DNA from: Pyrocephalus nanus
Lineage: Eukaryota; Chordata; Aves; Passeriformes; Tyrannidae
DNA length: 64,000 nucleotides
Direction: 5' to 3'
NCBI GenBank assembly: GCA_038380795.1
Contig: CM076266.1
Coordinates: forward strand, 32,624,145 to 32,688,144
A program made the position numbers and the translations under genes. Shown here one piece after another: positions 26,880-41,100 of the stretch (position 1 is the first letter of the stretch; each line of letters starts with the position of its first letter). The notes beneath the pieces were generated by a model. The model was not told the origin of the DNA. It was given only the letters and a program-made list of their open reading frames with translations, and did not search any database.

Positions 26880-29800
26880 GAAAATATAAAAACAACCCCG
26901 TGTTTAAGACCATATGAATCCTCCAAGTCAAGGTAAGATTCTGTAAATTATCTTCTAAAAGCCTATAAAGGTTTCAGCTCAGTCTGAATTAATTATGGAA
27001 GATGTGAAAAACTAAACAGTACCAAAAATGATTCGCATCATTAGTTTGCTTGCCAAAAAATTCTCTAATAAATAGGAAATTAGAAGAGAAGGCTCCAAAA
27101 GTACTATTCAGATCTATACTTTTTATGTGTTTCACCAACTCTGATTTCCTCACACATTCCATATGCTAGAATAGAATCCTACTACATGCATATTTCATTT
27201 TCCTTCCAACTCCTTCCATGCTACCCTAAGAGATTTTCATATTCTAGTCACCAAATTCTATCATGGTAAATATTGCAGATTCCCAGAAGGAAAACCCAGG
27301 ACCTGATAGGTCCTCCCCATAGGTTCTGTTATACAGAAGCAGTAGTCATTCTTGCTTTTGCCCAAAGAATGTTCATTTGATTAGTACAAACTAGAACAGA
27401 CACTGTAAACTGAGATGAGAATATTTCCTCACAATACTTTAGAATTGACTTATAAAACAGGAGAAGATTCATTTTCATTAAAGGCTCTGCTCTGAATGGC
27501 CATTTCTAATCACTGGGAGAACAAGAAAAGCAGAATTACTCCTTAGCTTTACACATGTACACATTTTCCTTAAGAAAGAAGATGTCAGTGCCCTACAATA
27601 AAACATGTTTCTCAGGCAAGTAAGATGATTCATCTGCCCTCAGATATTTCAGTTTGCCAAAGAAAACCAAAAAAAGTCATTCAATATTGTATCAAAATAA
27701 GAGTACATTTTGAGTCAGCAGTTTGGCCAAGAAAAATTATACTCCAGGTAGGGTTATGTTTACAATGTCTGCTCCGAACTACAAAGAAATAATTGAGGCA
27801 AACCTCTAGAAAAGGCGACATCTCAATCACCTTTCTGAGAAAGTATGACTGCTTTGTAATACAGGGAAATCCATCATTTTCAGCAGCACGTGAATCACAC
27901 TGATCACACAAGGGGCACTGCTGCAGGGAGCAGACTCACACACAGCTGCCGGCATTCTGCACACAGCCACTGCTTTACACAGTAGCCTGCCCACTCAGAG
28001 ACAAACAGAGGTGCTCCAGGAGAAAAGGAGTTTGTCTGAAACACCTACCCAAGATGCTCCTCTTAGTGCCATGAGTGCCAGGGGCAGCGGGAAGAAGTGG
28101 TTAACCTGCCCTCACCCTTCTCTAGATTGGAATGTGACTGCAAAGTTGTCTCAGTGCCCTGTTTCCTCAGAAGAAACCTCCTCAAACAGCCTAAAGTCTG
28201 AGTTATTCAGCTGCCAAGATTAAGCAGATAACAAAGCTTTCCTTTTGAGAGGGGAAGGAAGTTGCTCAGATCCTCCTCCGCAGATCTCTATGTTTTCCAA
28301 TAGCCAAAAAAAAAAAAAAAAAGCTTCCCAAACCCATTGGCTTTCTCCTCTTCCTCAGGGATGGAAAGCAGAAGCAACACAGAGCCAAGCGGGGATTCCC
28401 ATTCCTGGAAGGAAGCATCAAGTATATGTAACTTGAGGGTGCTTTTACAAAAAAAAACCCATCTTTTCCAAGGAGATGCTCATCCTGCCCACATATCTGA
28501 GGTAGGACTCCTAGACAAATGCCTATCTCCCTTCCTACCAGTCTCATTTAGTGTCATCCCACTTGTCCAGCCCTTGAAAGAAGATCTAGTAGGCTAAACA
28601 AAGCGTAATCAGGCCTGGACACAGGGTTTTACCATCTGGAAAAGAGCTCAAACCCAGGCTCTGATCCAGATTTAACACCCAGAGAAAGCTGACCTTAGAT
28701 AGAAGGAGTTATGAATGCCACAGATAAAAAGACACAAGATTAATTATCTCAAAGCATACAAAAATAAAGGAGAATAAGATTTCCCTATCCGATCTCAATT
28801 CTTTTCACTGAAGACACTGCTTGAGGGCTTCTCTGATATTGAAAAGCGATGGATTGTGACATTTAGTCACCAGTTACCCAAAGAGCAAGCAGATGCTTAA
28901 AAGCCTGGAATTATGGCACTCTGAGCTGTTTTAGTTTCTACATAATCTACAGATTTTTTTGTTTGGAGCTCCTCTAACTGAAAATTGCCAAACTTGTGCA
29001 AACAGCATCTACCTCAATTGAAATGAGCATTAAATGCAGTCAGACCCCCACTGTCTGAAAACCAGATCCTTAATCTCCAACTCCAGTGATTCACAAGACA
29101 TTCCAATTCCTATCAGAAATAAAACCAAATCACACAGTGTGAAGCTGATAAAGCTGATGTGATCTACAAGTCTGATATTTCACAGCTTTCCAAAAATAGA
29201 AACAAAGTGACAGAGGCAGTACATTTGTAATCACTGCACATGAATCAAAAAAAATTCAATCACTGGTTATTTAAGTTTCACACAGACATGCACTGTGTTT
29301 CTAGGATATACTCCAGAGGTTAACTAACCTTTCCCTGAAAACAAAACTAATGCACACACAGAGCAAAATTGACCCACCAGATAGCAATCAATGGATTTAA
29401 CTCCGTGTTAATGAGACCACTGTCAAATATACTTCAGACCTGTCTGCTGAACCTTGTTTCATGTAATAATGCTGCTCAAGATAGTAGCTCATCTTTACAT
29501 TTTGCATGATAACAAGAACATGAGAAGCACCCAGTTTCCTCTTGCAGCAATTCCCTCTTTCAAAACTTACAGTTCCGCTCAAGTCAAAAATCAAAACTCT
29601 GGAATAATTTTTTATAGGATTTGCCTAAGTGTGCTTTCAGACTGAACCTCAAAAGTCATAGCAGACTTGTCTGGGTTAGGAAAAGAAGCTTTTTTAAGCA
29701 CACCACAGGTGAGGTTTATAGTCTGAGGTTTGGGAGATCCAGTCAGGTTTCTGCATTGTCTGGTTCAAAGCAGACTTTTGGAGAAGCAAAATATTAATTC

Positions 29801-30540
29801 CTATTTAGAGCTGGGAGATGAACTGCATCTCCAAATCTGAGAGCAGTGCCACACACACCACAGCTTCTAGAAAAATGAAAAATAAATGACATTTGTTCCT
29901 CCACCCAGCAATATGTTGCCAAAGTTGTTAGAACTTCACTAAAGTCTCCAGGCTCTATAAAAAAGCATATTCTTCATCCAGATCCTAAAAAGTCTCCAAA
30001 CAGCTCTATAAAAAAAGCCTACAAAATATACCAGCACAAATCAAGAGAGTTTATCCAGTTGACCAAGAAAAGTATGAGTGTGCCAGAAGGGAAGTTGAAC
30101 TAGAATATATTCATTTTCTTTCGAGATATTCAGGAAGGCTGCTCATGTCAACCTAACAGAAGCCAGAGGACTGAGAACAAATAATGGGCAAAGTGACTGT
30201 AAGACTCATAGCTCAACATTTTGAAAATGCTAGCAAGGCTAGAATGTAATAGGATCTGCAAGAATCCAGTCAGCATGGGACCACGAGGAATCTTTGATCA
30301 ACTATATTTTTTCATGTTTATTTGTGAACCAGAAGGAATAGCTCAAAAGCACAGAGAGATGGCTAGTAAGTTTTGAGCAGAAGAGATGGGTAGGCAAGTG
30401 AAGACAGAGTGGGACGGAAGTCACGCAACAAGATCATAGCAGCATTTATTGAGGCAGAGAGGCCTAAAGTCAGTTGCAGATATAATCTGTTGATATGGAA
30501 AGAATCAGAAAGGACAACCAGACATTTTGTGTAATTCTTT

Positions 30541-30625
30541 GACCAATGCTTAAACTTGAAAGATACCACACTAGTAACCCTGACCAATGCTTAGATCCAA
30601 ATGATATCAAAGTAGTAACCAAATG
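30541..30625. repeat. Diverged tandem duplication, unit about 41 bp
   Basis: GACCAATGCTTA occurs at the start of two adjacent units (30,541 and 30,582), each followed by a similar AAGATACCA / ATGATATCA and AGTAACC segment. Confidence 0.6.
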
Positions 30626-31829
30626 TTACATTCATTTGGATTACATAAAACCTAACCAGAAATAGACAAATATTGATTTATTAGAATGGGGTATGCAGTA
30701 GGATCAGACATTTTGTCTCAGTTTTAATCAAAAATAAAATTATTTTACTTGATAATATTACAAAATACTGACTTGATCAGAAATTGAGATTTCTCTTCCA
30801 TTAGGAAATTCTGATCCATGAGCATTTGTTTCCATGTCAAGGCAGAATAAGATGTTGCACTACTTGCAATTTTTACTAAATGTGAAGTTGTCCCCTCTCT
30901 CCCTACAAATCTCAAGGTGTCAAAACATGTTGTTGGAGCTCAAGACTAAAATGCTTCTATTTTACGTAAAGTCTCCAGGGAGATGGAGCTGGTATCCTCC
31001 ACAGCCCGGCCTTTCCAACCAGACTGAGTTTCATGTGACTGCTGTGGTGAAAACTCTCCAGTGACAGCACCTGAACACAGGACAAGGCACTGCCTTGCTT
31101 TGCACGGAGACCAGAAGACTTTAAAGAGGGTGGATGTGCCTTTTCACAGTGTACCACAGCATTTCCAGGCAGACAGACTGAAAAGTGGACTAAAAATATT
31201 TTCTCAGTGAAAAATCAATGTTTCAGCCTACCAACATTTTCCTATTGATTATTTTAGTTTTATAGAAACCAAATTCCAGGCATTCAGATTTACAATCTTC
31301 CCCCAATATTAGTATATGGCTTTAATTAACCCAGTGGCTCCAGTTAGTGCATAATACAGCAAGTGCAGTATTACAAATCATAGTGTGGAAACACTGACAC
31401 ATTTGAATGCAGTGAGAATTTTACCAGGATTTTATGCACAGTTTGAAAAATCAAATAAAACCCATTTAAAAAGTAAGAAGAGAAAAGGCACTGTTAGAGA
31501 GAGGGGTAACGATTCATCTGATTCTGTGTCATTTTTATAATCCCAGCTTTTGAGCTTCTGTGGCCTTATATTGATTTTCCCTGTTCTTTCTCTCCTTTTT
31601 CTTTTTAAGTTATGGAAAGTGAACACATTTAATATAAAACAGATTTTACTTTATTTTTTCAGGTAAGCCTGTTAAAAGTAGAAAATACTTCATCTGCTGC
31701 ACACAGAAAAAGCGTAACATTAAGCATTTGACATTAAATCTTGGTAGATAAATATCGTGTCTATTTAATTATCTGTTCAAAATTGATAAAAGGGTAGCAT
31801 CAGCTTTCGAAAGGTTCAGCTGCAAAACT

Positions 31830-31847
31830 CCCACTGATATCAGTGGG
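31830..31847. repeat. 18-bp perfect palindrome
   Basis: CCCACTGATATCAGTGGG equals its own reverse complement. Palindromic CCCA-TGA-TCA-TGGG patterns occur in ancient amniote interspersed repeats, so this may be part of a very old copy. Confidence 0.6.
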
Positions 31848-31879
31848 TCTAGGATCTCTCTCAAAATTTTACAATTTTT

Positions 31880-32130
31880 TTCTCTTTTTGAAGAAGCAGC
31901 ATCTCTCTGTGCAATAATTGGCAGCTATTTGTGTCAGTTTGGCAGATACAAAGCTGCATGGGTCTGTGGGAGATTTATGCCTCCCAACATGCCGTGCTAA
32001 ATTTAAACCTGTTGCATAATATGCAGATTCATTGTCATGCATGTAATGCAGCTAAGAATATCTAAAGTTCAAGGGAAGCTAATACACATACAGCCTAAGA
32101 AGGAGGGGTTAAGTGCATTTTGGGCTTTAC
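31880..32130. promoter_or_regulatory. Candidate conserved non-coding element
   Basis: Repeat-free stretch with TTGGCAG half-sites and a TGCATAATATGCAGATTCAT / CATGCATGTAATGCAG motif series. Texture of a developmental enhancer; inference only. Confidence 0.2.
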
Positions 32131-35100
32131 CACCTGGAATAAAAAGCACTGATGACTCCCTTTAGTAAAACTATCCCTTCTTGCAATCACTTCAATGAAC
32201 ATATGTTTCGCTCGTATACCACAGTGGTACAAAGTACCACTGACATTAAAAATAGGAAAACAAGAAAAGACAGACTTGCTTTTTGGTTTTATTAAGCTGT
32301 CACTTCAGTCCTAGCTCTGGAGGCACGCTGCTCTAAAGCGCCTCTGAGGAACTCTGAAGCCTGCTTTTTCCTCCAAAATTACTAACTGGAAAACTTATCT
32401 CCACAATGCCCTTCTGTATTCTACCTTACACACACACTCCAGTATCTCTAAGAAATAAATCTCCTTTCCTGCCTGATCTTGAGGATTGAAAAATCTTTCT
32501 TGTAATTCACATTTTTACTTCTGGTCTGAGCTTGAATGCAAGAAAATACAGCACATATAGACATTGCATATATTATCTACATCTTTTCAGAAGCTTAAAA
32601 TAGCAGCTCAATCCTACATGAATGTTCTAGGTAATTTTTATTATCAGTCACTACCAAGAACACAAATAAAATAAGAAGGTTTGAAGTCCCACCTCTTTGA
32701 TATTCATCTCCAATGCACTTTCTAAAGTGACAACTTCTGGAAACCTTGACAGATTAGAAAGGAGAATGGCTAAAGAACCATTGACAATATCTGTGCTTTT
32801 GTTGGTTTGCCCTTTTTGGGAGTGTTTATCACCTAATCATTATCACCAAACCTTTTCTGGAGTAATTCCCTGAAGATGAGAGAGTTGCTAACCTACAGCC
32901 CGATTCTCAAGTTATTGTTCATGTTCTTATTTCACCTTGAGCTATCAAAATGCCTTTCATATTAACACCCAGGACATCCCATCCAAATATTATGCTACAC
33001 ACAAGTCATTTCCCACAAAATACATACTTAAAAACTTAGCCACTTGATTTTCAGTTTCAGACAGACATGTCTCCTTTTGCTCTGTCAGGCCAGCATAGCC
33101 ACAAGTTCTCTGCACAGGCTATTTATTTTTACTTTTTATTAGGTGCCCCAGTCCTACAGAAACAACACACTGCAAGATTTCCCTGGTCTGCACTAATTCA
33201 AGAGTCCCAAAATTTTCTCATATCTCCTGTCTTCTCCAACCATATCAAATTTTTTCCATGTTCTGAACTATTTCCCATGTTTCAGTGCAGTGTGACGTTG
33301 ATGCAAGGCTAAATTCAGTATTTTCATAGCAGAAAAAAAATCAGAGCTTAAATATGAGTATTTTCAAAAAAAAAAATTAAAAATCACTTGGAAAAATCTG
33401 GTGATTCTTATTTGATGGTTCTTATTTGGTGTTATTGTTAATTACTTCAAATGAGCGATAAGATTGAGGAAAATCTGAAAGAATTAAGTTCATGGTAACA
33501 TAGGTAGTGATTGGACCAAGTTAAAAAATAATCAGAGAGGAGGAAGAAGAGACAATTTGAAACATTGTAAATAGTTCCAAGCAAGAGCTAAGCACTGAGA
33601 GGATTCACCTCTAATTATGATGTTTTATTCAGCATTTTATGAATGCTTCCAGACTAAGTCTAGCATACCATTATATCCTTACCATGATTAGTGTACCCAT
33701 ATTACTGAACAAGAAGTTCTGACCAAAGGCAATTTCTGCAAGCACACAGTAACATGGTCTAGCTATGGACAGAGTTAGATCCAAGGAATCAACATCTGCC
33801 AATTTTTTGGGACACAGCTTTTCAGGGGAAACTGGCAAACCTAGGTGCATCAGCCCCTTGCTTAAATAATCACCTACCAAATGCAACTAGGTCCCCCAAC
33901 CTCAAAAATAGCTATACTGGGAAACCCAGTGAAATGGTGACTTTGTCTCATGTAGATAAGCCCTGAAAGAGACCACACAGCTAAAGTCCAGGTGTAGAAA
34001 ATCCACCAAGGCACCAACATGAAGTGACTTAAGCCTAACATGACACCTCCAGGAAGGCTGCAGAAGTAATGAAAATATTGCCTATGTTTTTCATAAAAGG
34101 AAGGATTCCAGAAGCCTCCTGAACAGACACAAAATCCACTCTGTGCCTTTTGCAATGTATTTCAGTTCTTTTTCTCAAGACCTGGAACAATTCAGCATTC
34201 TAGTTATTCTCTGCTAATGGTGTTCTTCACTAACTCCCTTTGCTTTGCCCAAGTTTCTGGACTTGCCTTTTGGTGTCATGGGTCCATCAAGAAAAATTCT
34301 CTTCCAAGCAGTCCCTTGTTAAAACATGCCTTTCCACAATGAAAACTCTTCTGAATCTCACGGAACAAGTGCTTATAAAAACAATGAACATGTATCAAAA
34401 TAGTGGAAATGTGTAACAACTCTTTGTTTAGTACCTGCTGTTGCACTTTCAGCAACAGCTTAGCTGTCAAAAAGCACATAAGTATTTTAAGAAAAAAAAA
34501 ATGAATCAAAGACGAAAATCTATCATAAACAAAAAGCAGTTTAAAGGAATTTAAAATTTCTCATAAACTGCTATTAGGATGTCTATTGAATCATTACTTT
34601 ATTCAAACCTCCACATCCTGATCTCAATCTCCTTCACTCTATTTTTCTGGACTCCTGAATCACAGCAGACAAGTGAATGCTTGTTTACTTCATCAAGTAA
34701 GTATTCTCGACTCTTACATCTGGCAAAAAAAATTATTTAACTGTTAACTAATAAGCACAGAGAAGAGAATCTATCTCTAAAATAATCTTGGAACCCTCCA
34801 TCTGTTATAGATAGTGTGTTTCTGTTTAAACAAATGCTGGGAATGAACAATTTATTTTTCTGTTTACTTGCTAACCCAAACCCTACATATTTCATAGTGA
34901 TGGAAAAGCCTACAGATGAGTAACTGATCCCAGAGACTCAATAGAACATATATTTCCAAGCTGTCTACAACTTCAGAGCCAAAACAGCAGCAAAAAACAA
35001 AGGATCAAATATCCTAAGGTGCTCTTGGTGAGGAGTATCCAGTATTTTAAATTTTCTTTCTAACCACTGAGGGTAGAAAGCAGAAAATTTGAGGGTCCTG

Positions 35101-36220
35101 ACATTTTCTTTCTAGGATTGGAGAGGTAATTACTTTGAAAAAAGTCAATAGCACGGTTCAGGTAAATGCCATCTCATCTTCTGAATGGCTACTTTATCAG
35201 TCTAGTTGTTTAGATTTTGGGAAAGGAAATACATGTTCAGCTCCTAGCACAGGGGTCCTGACCTCCCTCTGGGTCCTTTAGCACTATCCTAAAATAAATT
35301 ACATTTCTAATGAAATACAGAAACTGACACAACATTCCTTTTATGTGGTCTTCCTAAAGAGAAAAACTGAATACAAGTTAGGGCTAAGACCAGTTTTTCT
35401 CATATTTTACCAGGATATTTTGAAATTGAAAACAATATCAAGCTATTGCATTATTATAATTGACCTTACTTACCTGTACAGTGAAGCCCACCATCTCTTA
35501 GCAAGAGTTTGTTTGTCTCCCCAATTAGATCTGTTATTTTTTTATGATAGGCAACAGGGCCCATTGACCATCTGGTGACCTTCAGCCAAAAGCTAGGAAA
35601 TAACTTGGGGTCTGCCACCAATACAGTATATACAGAGAGCACGTCAGGGCATAGAGACACACACACAACTCACATCACCCAAGGTGAGCCCCAGGGGTGG
35701 ATCTGGCATAAATAGGCTTCTGGACAGCTGACAGAGAGTATGTGGGTGGGGGGTCCCAGCTGGGGGCCCTCAGGGCAATCACAGCCTACAGGTGCCCACG
35801 GCTCCTGGCACATACACATGCACACAGGTGCAGAGTCGTCCTGGATGTATCGCTTCTTGCATTAGCTCAGAGGGAATTGGTTTGGGTTATGTGCTCCATA
35901 AATCAGGGAGAAAACTCCCACTTTGCTTTCTCATCTGACTGATTTTTTTTTTTTTTTCCTCTGAGAAAGGCAAGTCACTGTACAAAAACACTTGAAGCAA
36001 CCAGCAGCTTACTTAGAGCACTGGAGCTCTTGAGCAGACTGACAGCCTTATTCCCACGAAAGACAATGGCAGTTTTGCAATTTAGGAAAGGGAGGGTTTG
36101 AGCAAGCAAGTCAGAAAAGGATCTGAAAGGCTTCTGAAGTTGATCTCTCTAACATTCCTAGAGTGCACTGGTTGTTCAAACAGTACAGTCTTAGATAACT
36201 GTGAGTCAGCCTGGGGATGT

Positions 36221-36772
36221 TCATAGAATCATAGAAAGATTTAGGTTGGAAAAGACCTCCAAGATCATCAAATCCAACCATTAACTCTGCATTATCAACT
36301 CCACCACAAAACCATGTCCCCAAGAGCCACATCTCCCCTGAGCCTCCTTTTCTCCAGGCTTAACACCTCCACCTCCCTCAGCTGCTGCTCATCAGACTTG
36401 TGCTCCAGAACCTTCGCCAGCAATGTTGCTCTTCTATGGACACACTCTAGCACCTCAATTATCTGTTTTATAGTGAGGGGCCCACAACAACATGGGATTC
36501 AAGGTGCAGCCTCACCAGTGCTTAGTACTGAGGGAGGATCACTGCCCAAGTCCTGCTGGTCACACAATTTCTGACACAAGCCAGGTTGCCATTGGCCTTC
36601 TTGGCCGCATGGGCACACAGCTGGCTCACGTTCAGACGACTGTCAACCAGCATCCTCAGGTCCTTTTCCACGGGGTAGTTTTCCAGCCACTATTCCCCAA
36701 GTCTGCAGCATTGCATGGAGTTTTTGTGGCCAGGCGCAGGACCCTGCACTTCCTCTTATACTATGTCCTCAG
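36221..36772 (-). mobile_element. CR1 LINE 3' fragment (long)
   Basis: Plus strand starts CATAGAATCATAGAAAGATT, antisense of the CR1 end, then antisense CR1 through GAGCCTCCTTTTCTCCAGGC, CTGCTGGTCACACAATTTCT and TGTGGCCAGGCGCAGGACCC. An overlapping 179-residue ORF (36,492-37,031) is a by-product of this repeat. Confidence 0.92.
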
Positions 36773-37786
36773 CCAAAAGCAGCTCCTGACAGGGACCAGT
36801 CCTGGAATCCCTCCCCTGAGCAGGACTGGGCAACCCCATTACAGAAGCTCTGAGCCAGCCCTGAGCCCCAATCCCCACAGTCAGGAGGTAGCTGCTCTTG
36901 GGGCCTGGGGCCTGGCATCTGCATTCAAGAAACCATGGAAGAAAAAATATCTCTCTGCCATCAGAGCAGTTCTGGAATTCAGTCTCAAACACCTAAAGTA
37001 TGTCTGGGGACAAATTCCTGAATTTTTTTGAGGTATATTTTACCAGGTCTATTAAAAAGAAGCATGAGGCAGGAACAATGACTGCCTTTGTGTTTGTTTG
37101 TTTGTTTTTTCAAATCTTTCTTTCTCTTTCCTATTTCCTCTAAACAAGTACTGTGCAATAAATGTTATCATTTGTCTATGACTGTAATTTAGGAATTTGT
37201 TTTGAAACAGTTCCCAGGAGATTCTTTCTTTCTTTCAGCCTAGTAGGTTGTTCCACACAGAATAGAGGTGTCAAGTGGTGGAGCCAGAGGAGGAAAGGAA
37301 CAAGAGCAGGAACAATGCCTGATTCACTCTCAGTATCTATTTAAGTAGAAGGATTCTTAAACTGCCTCAATTGACTTGCAATTTACTATGGGAAATAAGT
37401 AGTCCTAAAACACTCAGGACATATCTAAGCCATTTCTTTCACTTTAATCCTACGGTTCCTTCCTTTCAGCAGCTGTATGGATATGCTGCTTAAGAAATAT
37501 AGACTAATTTCCTCTTCTCACTGCTCTGCTGTGCTTCTTGTGCCTGATGGTGTAACACCATGACCTTACAGAGCTGCTGACCCCTTCAAAGTCTGTGCCC
37601 TTCAGCAAGTCAGTGCAAACTCGAGTTTTATTCACACAGAGGAACTCAGATGAGCTCTGTGAAGGGAAAAACAAAGGCTGGATGAAACGTGTTTAGTCTC
37701 TTTTCCTTGCCCTGCTCTGTTCCTTTGTAAACAACGGCTGAGTAGTGGTTTGAAAAGGAAAGCGATGACTGATCTGGCGTAAGGTG

Positions 37787-37866
37787 TCCCTGCTCATTGC
37801 CGGGGGTTGGAAGAGACGACCTTTAAATGTCCCTTCCAACCCAAGCAATTCATTCCATGATTCCAC
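37787..37866 (+). mobile_element. Short CR1 3' tail
   Basis: GGGGTTGGAAGAGACGACCT followed by TCCCTTCCAACCCAAGCAAT and ATTCCATGATTCC is the CR1 terminal region. It directly abuts the CpG-rich patch. Confidence 0.8.
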
Positions 37867-38075
37867 GCCTAAGGGGACCCCTGAGCTGCGGGCGGGTGCC
37901 CGAGCTCCTCGGATAACCGAGATTTTGCTGCCACCGTGTGTTCACCCCGCTTTCGCCCACGATTTTCTCTGCTCGGGAGGCCCCACCGCGGGAGCGGTGG
38001 AAAAGGCGTCCCTCTTCCGAGGCGGAGATAAGAGGTCTTCCTGCAAAACTGCTCCTCACAAGGACGTGCCCTCGG
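37865..38075. promoter_or_regulatory. Isolated CpG-rich patch in the gene desert
   Basis: About 19 CpG dinucleotides in 240 bases (37,861-38,100), close to the number expected from base composition, whereas the surrounding 20 kb is CpG-poor. No coding gene recognised; ORFs of 100 and 143 residues here lack similarity I know. Could be a promoter of an unannotated non-coding transcript, a distal regulatory island, or GC-rich repeat debris. Confidence 0.4.
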
Positions 38076-39454
38076 CCAAAGCCTGACCTTCACCCTCATG
38101 CCAACCAGCCCAGCCCGACTGAGTTTGATGCACATTTGGAGAGCAGGAGTGGCTGCTCTCAGTAGGTGGAGGCTGACCAGTTTTACCCAGTTCAGAAGAT
38201 GCTCTTCTGTGGTTTCTGATGGCTCTGTGCTGGACCCCCAGAACCATCCACTACAGATGAACAAACAGGAGCACTCAGGACAGAAATAGCTTCTTTGCAA
38301 AGCAGCAACTTCGAGCCAGTCTATTCAATTTCCCCCCATAGGATTGACAATTGATGATGGTTTAAAATGTTTAATACTCAAACGGTTCTGCCTCAATCTT
38401 TTGGCCTCTAAGTGTCATAGACACAAACAGACTGCTAAGTCCAACTCCTCAAGAGCTTGTGCTAGTGGTGGAAATGCCTCTGGAGTTTGTTATACTGTGT
38501 GTGGCAAGAGAACCAAGCATGCACTCTTTTAAATAGGGCATTTTTAAGGTTTCCTCTGGAGAACTACTGCAGCTAAATGGGAGAGAGAATTCTTTCCAGA
38601 AATCCTAAAGTGCACCTCTTTCTAAAGCTCTCCTTTAGCATCCATCATGAGGTGCAGACCGATTTGGCCCAGTGCAGGAATCTGTAACATCCCAGTATAG
38701 ACCAGTGTGCTGGCAAATGAACCTGGCTATCAGCCAGTAAAGCCTGGGCTCCCAGAATGTGAACCACAATACTTTCTTTTTAAGCTATTTCAGAAGAGAA
38801 CAGTGTTATTTCACACAGTCCCAGCAGACCAGGAACAAATCATACAGTACAGAAATGAAAATGTCCCAGTGACTTGGTGACCAGGTATAAGTTCCTTCTA
38901 GGAGCCCTGTAAAATAAGTGGATCTCAACAGTAAATACAGCTAAGGTTTTCAGTAAGCATGATTATTTCAGGCAAAGTGACTCATGGGAGTGAGATCTTT
39001 TGTGTCAGTCCATTTCATGACAGAAAGGCACTCAAATTCAAAACATAACGATCACAGGCAGCACCATCATTGTCAGTCAGAGGAGGAACAAAGACTAATT
39101 AATTGAATAAAGGCCAAATTATTCACTCCCATTATAAGCATGACATTGGTGAGAATCCCAAATGCATCCAGTGTTGCTTTGCTGAGTGTTACAGTTGTCT
39201 CTGGGGCCGCATGTCCCGTTATTTTCAAGGGCTTCAGTAATTGTCATTCTGAACACTCTCCTCCACACATTTGAGCTAACACAGACCAAAGGTGTCCTCT
39301 ACTCTCATCCCACCTTATATTGCTGAATTACAAAGAAAATGTCACTGAAACAGATGTGAATAGGGAAACTACTATTCCTTGACTTTGTTGCTCCATTAGA
39401 CTACCCGTACAATTTGTTAACAGTCTCAGGGGTCTGCTTTATTTGAAGCTTCTG

Positions 39455-39527
39455 GGGTTTTTTGTTTGTTTGTTTGTTTTGGTTTGGTTTGGTTTGGTTT
39501 GGTTTTTTTGTGTGTTTTTTTTTTTAA
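39455..39527. repeat. T/G simple repeat: (TTTG)n then (GGTTT)n then poly-T
   Basis: Three adjoining T/G repeat types in about 70 bases. Confidence 0.9.
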
Positions 39528-40934
39528 TTTCTAAATTCATCTGAATCCTTTTCTCTGTTATTGAAAGAAATCCAGTGAGAGCTATTTCTATAAACTCCAC
39601 CCTCATGTAGTCTGCTAAGAAGGGCATGTGCTATGACTAATTTGCCTACATTAATATGAAAAAATGGCACTGACAAAAACTGATTTGCACCCATGACAAA
39701 GGTTATTCTCTTCCTTTTCCAAACAGAGGAACAGAGAAAACTCTCTTATGTTCTGATACAAAGAGTGAAAATCAGTGACATCCCCCATCTAGCACTAATT
39801 TAAGTTATGCTTAAAATAATTCTTCAAAAAGAAATCAAAGGTTGACTTACAGGATGTAGATCAGATTCAGTTTTACCCAAATTAAGAAACTTATTGCATA
39901 TCCTTATAAAACAGTTTCAACTAAAATGTAATGAGCTTCTGCTCAGAAAAGCCAATGTGACAGACAGTGAGATCTAATGGACCCCACATGAGCTAGAAAG
40001 CAACACTTCCAGAATTATATTTCCAGTTTCACCAAACCTTTCAGTCTTTTACTGATTCTCAAGTCTTATGTCTATACAATGGAGAGAGTAATGTTAAGCT
40101 AGGATGGTGAGGAGAAAGCAATATGATTTTAAGTCTTCATTATGTACTGAAATACACGAGAAAAGCATGGAAATCCCTCTATGGCTGGCAAACTTCCTGT
40201 TCAAAGACATCATCTTGCTCAGAAAAACATGTGCTTTGTAACTTTCAGTGTACTTTGTATTTAGATAATAAGCCAAGCACAAAATTTTTGATCACACTTG
40301 TTAATCCCCTTTGGTTTCTGGTGGTTCTTCTCTACTATAGGTCCTCTAGGCTCCATCATCCATCCTTGTATTTGATTCCATGAATCTCTTCCTCGCCCTC
40401 TCCCATCATTCTGCCTGTGAGAGGAATCAATATGTTCCTCCATTCCCCTTCTCTCTAGTGTAATGCAATAATCCCATCTGCCCAAACTTGCTCTCTCAAA
40501 GTGCAACCTCAGCTGTACGGCTCTGGCCTCCTGTACACATCCAAGGGCTTTAGGGTGGTCACCAAGTTTAGAGAATTTGGCTGGTTCCAATAGAAACAGT
40601 TAAGAAGGTGATTGAACCTTTTTGTTCTGCTATCCAAATGACATTCAGTTTTCTCAAGAGCCAAGGGTATTCCCACCACTGATTTAAAAAAATCCCTAAG
40701 CATTCTTAGGTGATTCAAGACAGCATTCAAAAAAATTTCACATTAAATACAAATAGATAATACCAAGCCACATGTAAGCCTCCCTAGGTCAGATAAGATT
40801 TTTGGACAAAAAGTCCTGAGGAAAAAAAAATCAGAAATTATAATGGTCCTTTAAAAAATAATTAAATAGCAGATAGAATTATTATTTTCTTACAATCTTT
40901 TAGAACTTATTGTATACAAATATTCCATATCAAG

Positions 40935-41020
40935 CCCTTTCCCCTCCCCTCCCCTCCCCTTCCCTCCTCCCTTCCCTCCTCCCTTCCCTCCTTTCTTCTC
41001 TTCTCTGCTAGCTTGCTTTT

Positions 41021-41100
<80 letters not shown>

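Larger units (their letters stand above)
18481..36220. other. Gene desert: no gene recognised
   Basis: Long AT-rich stretch nearly free of CR1, which itself suggests sequence kept free of insertions. Poly-A at 26,060 and 28,305. No coding similarity seen; candidate non-coding elements are listed separately. Confidence 0.65.

Noticed and set aside
36492..37031. 179-residue plus-strand ORF
   Set aside because: Overlaps an antisense CR1 copy and its flank; no recognised domain and no splice or promoter support.
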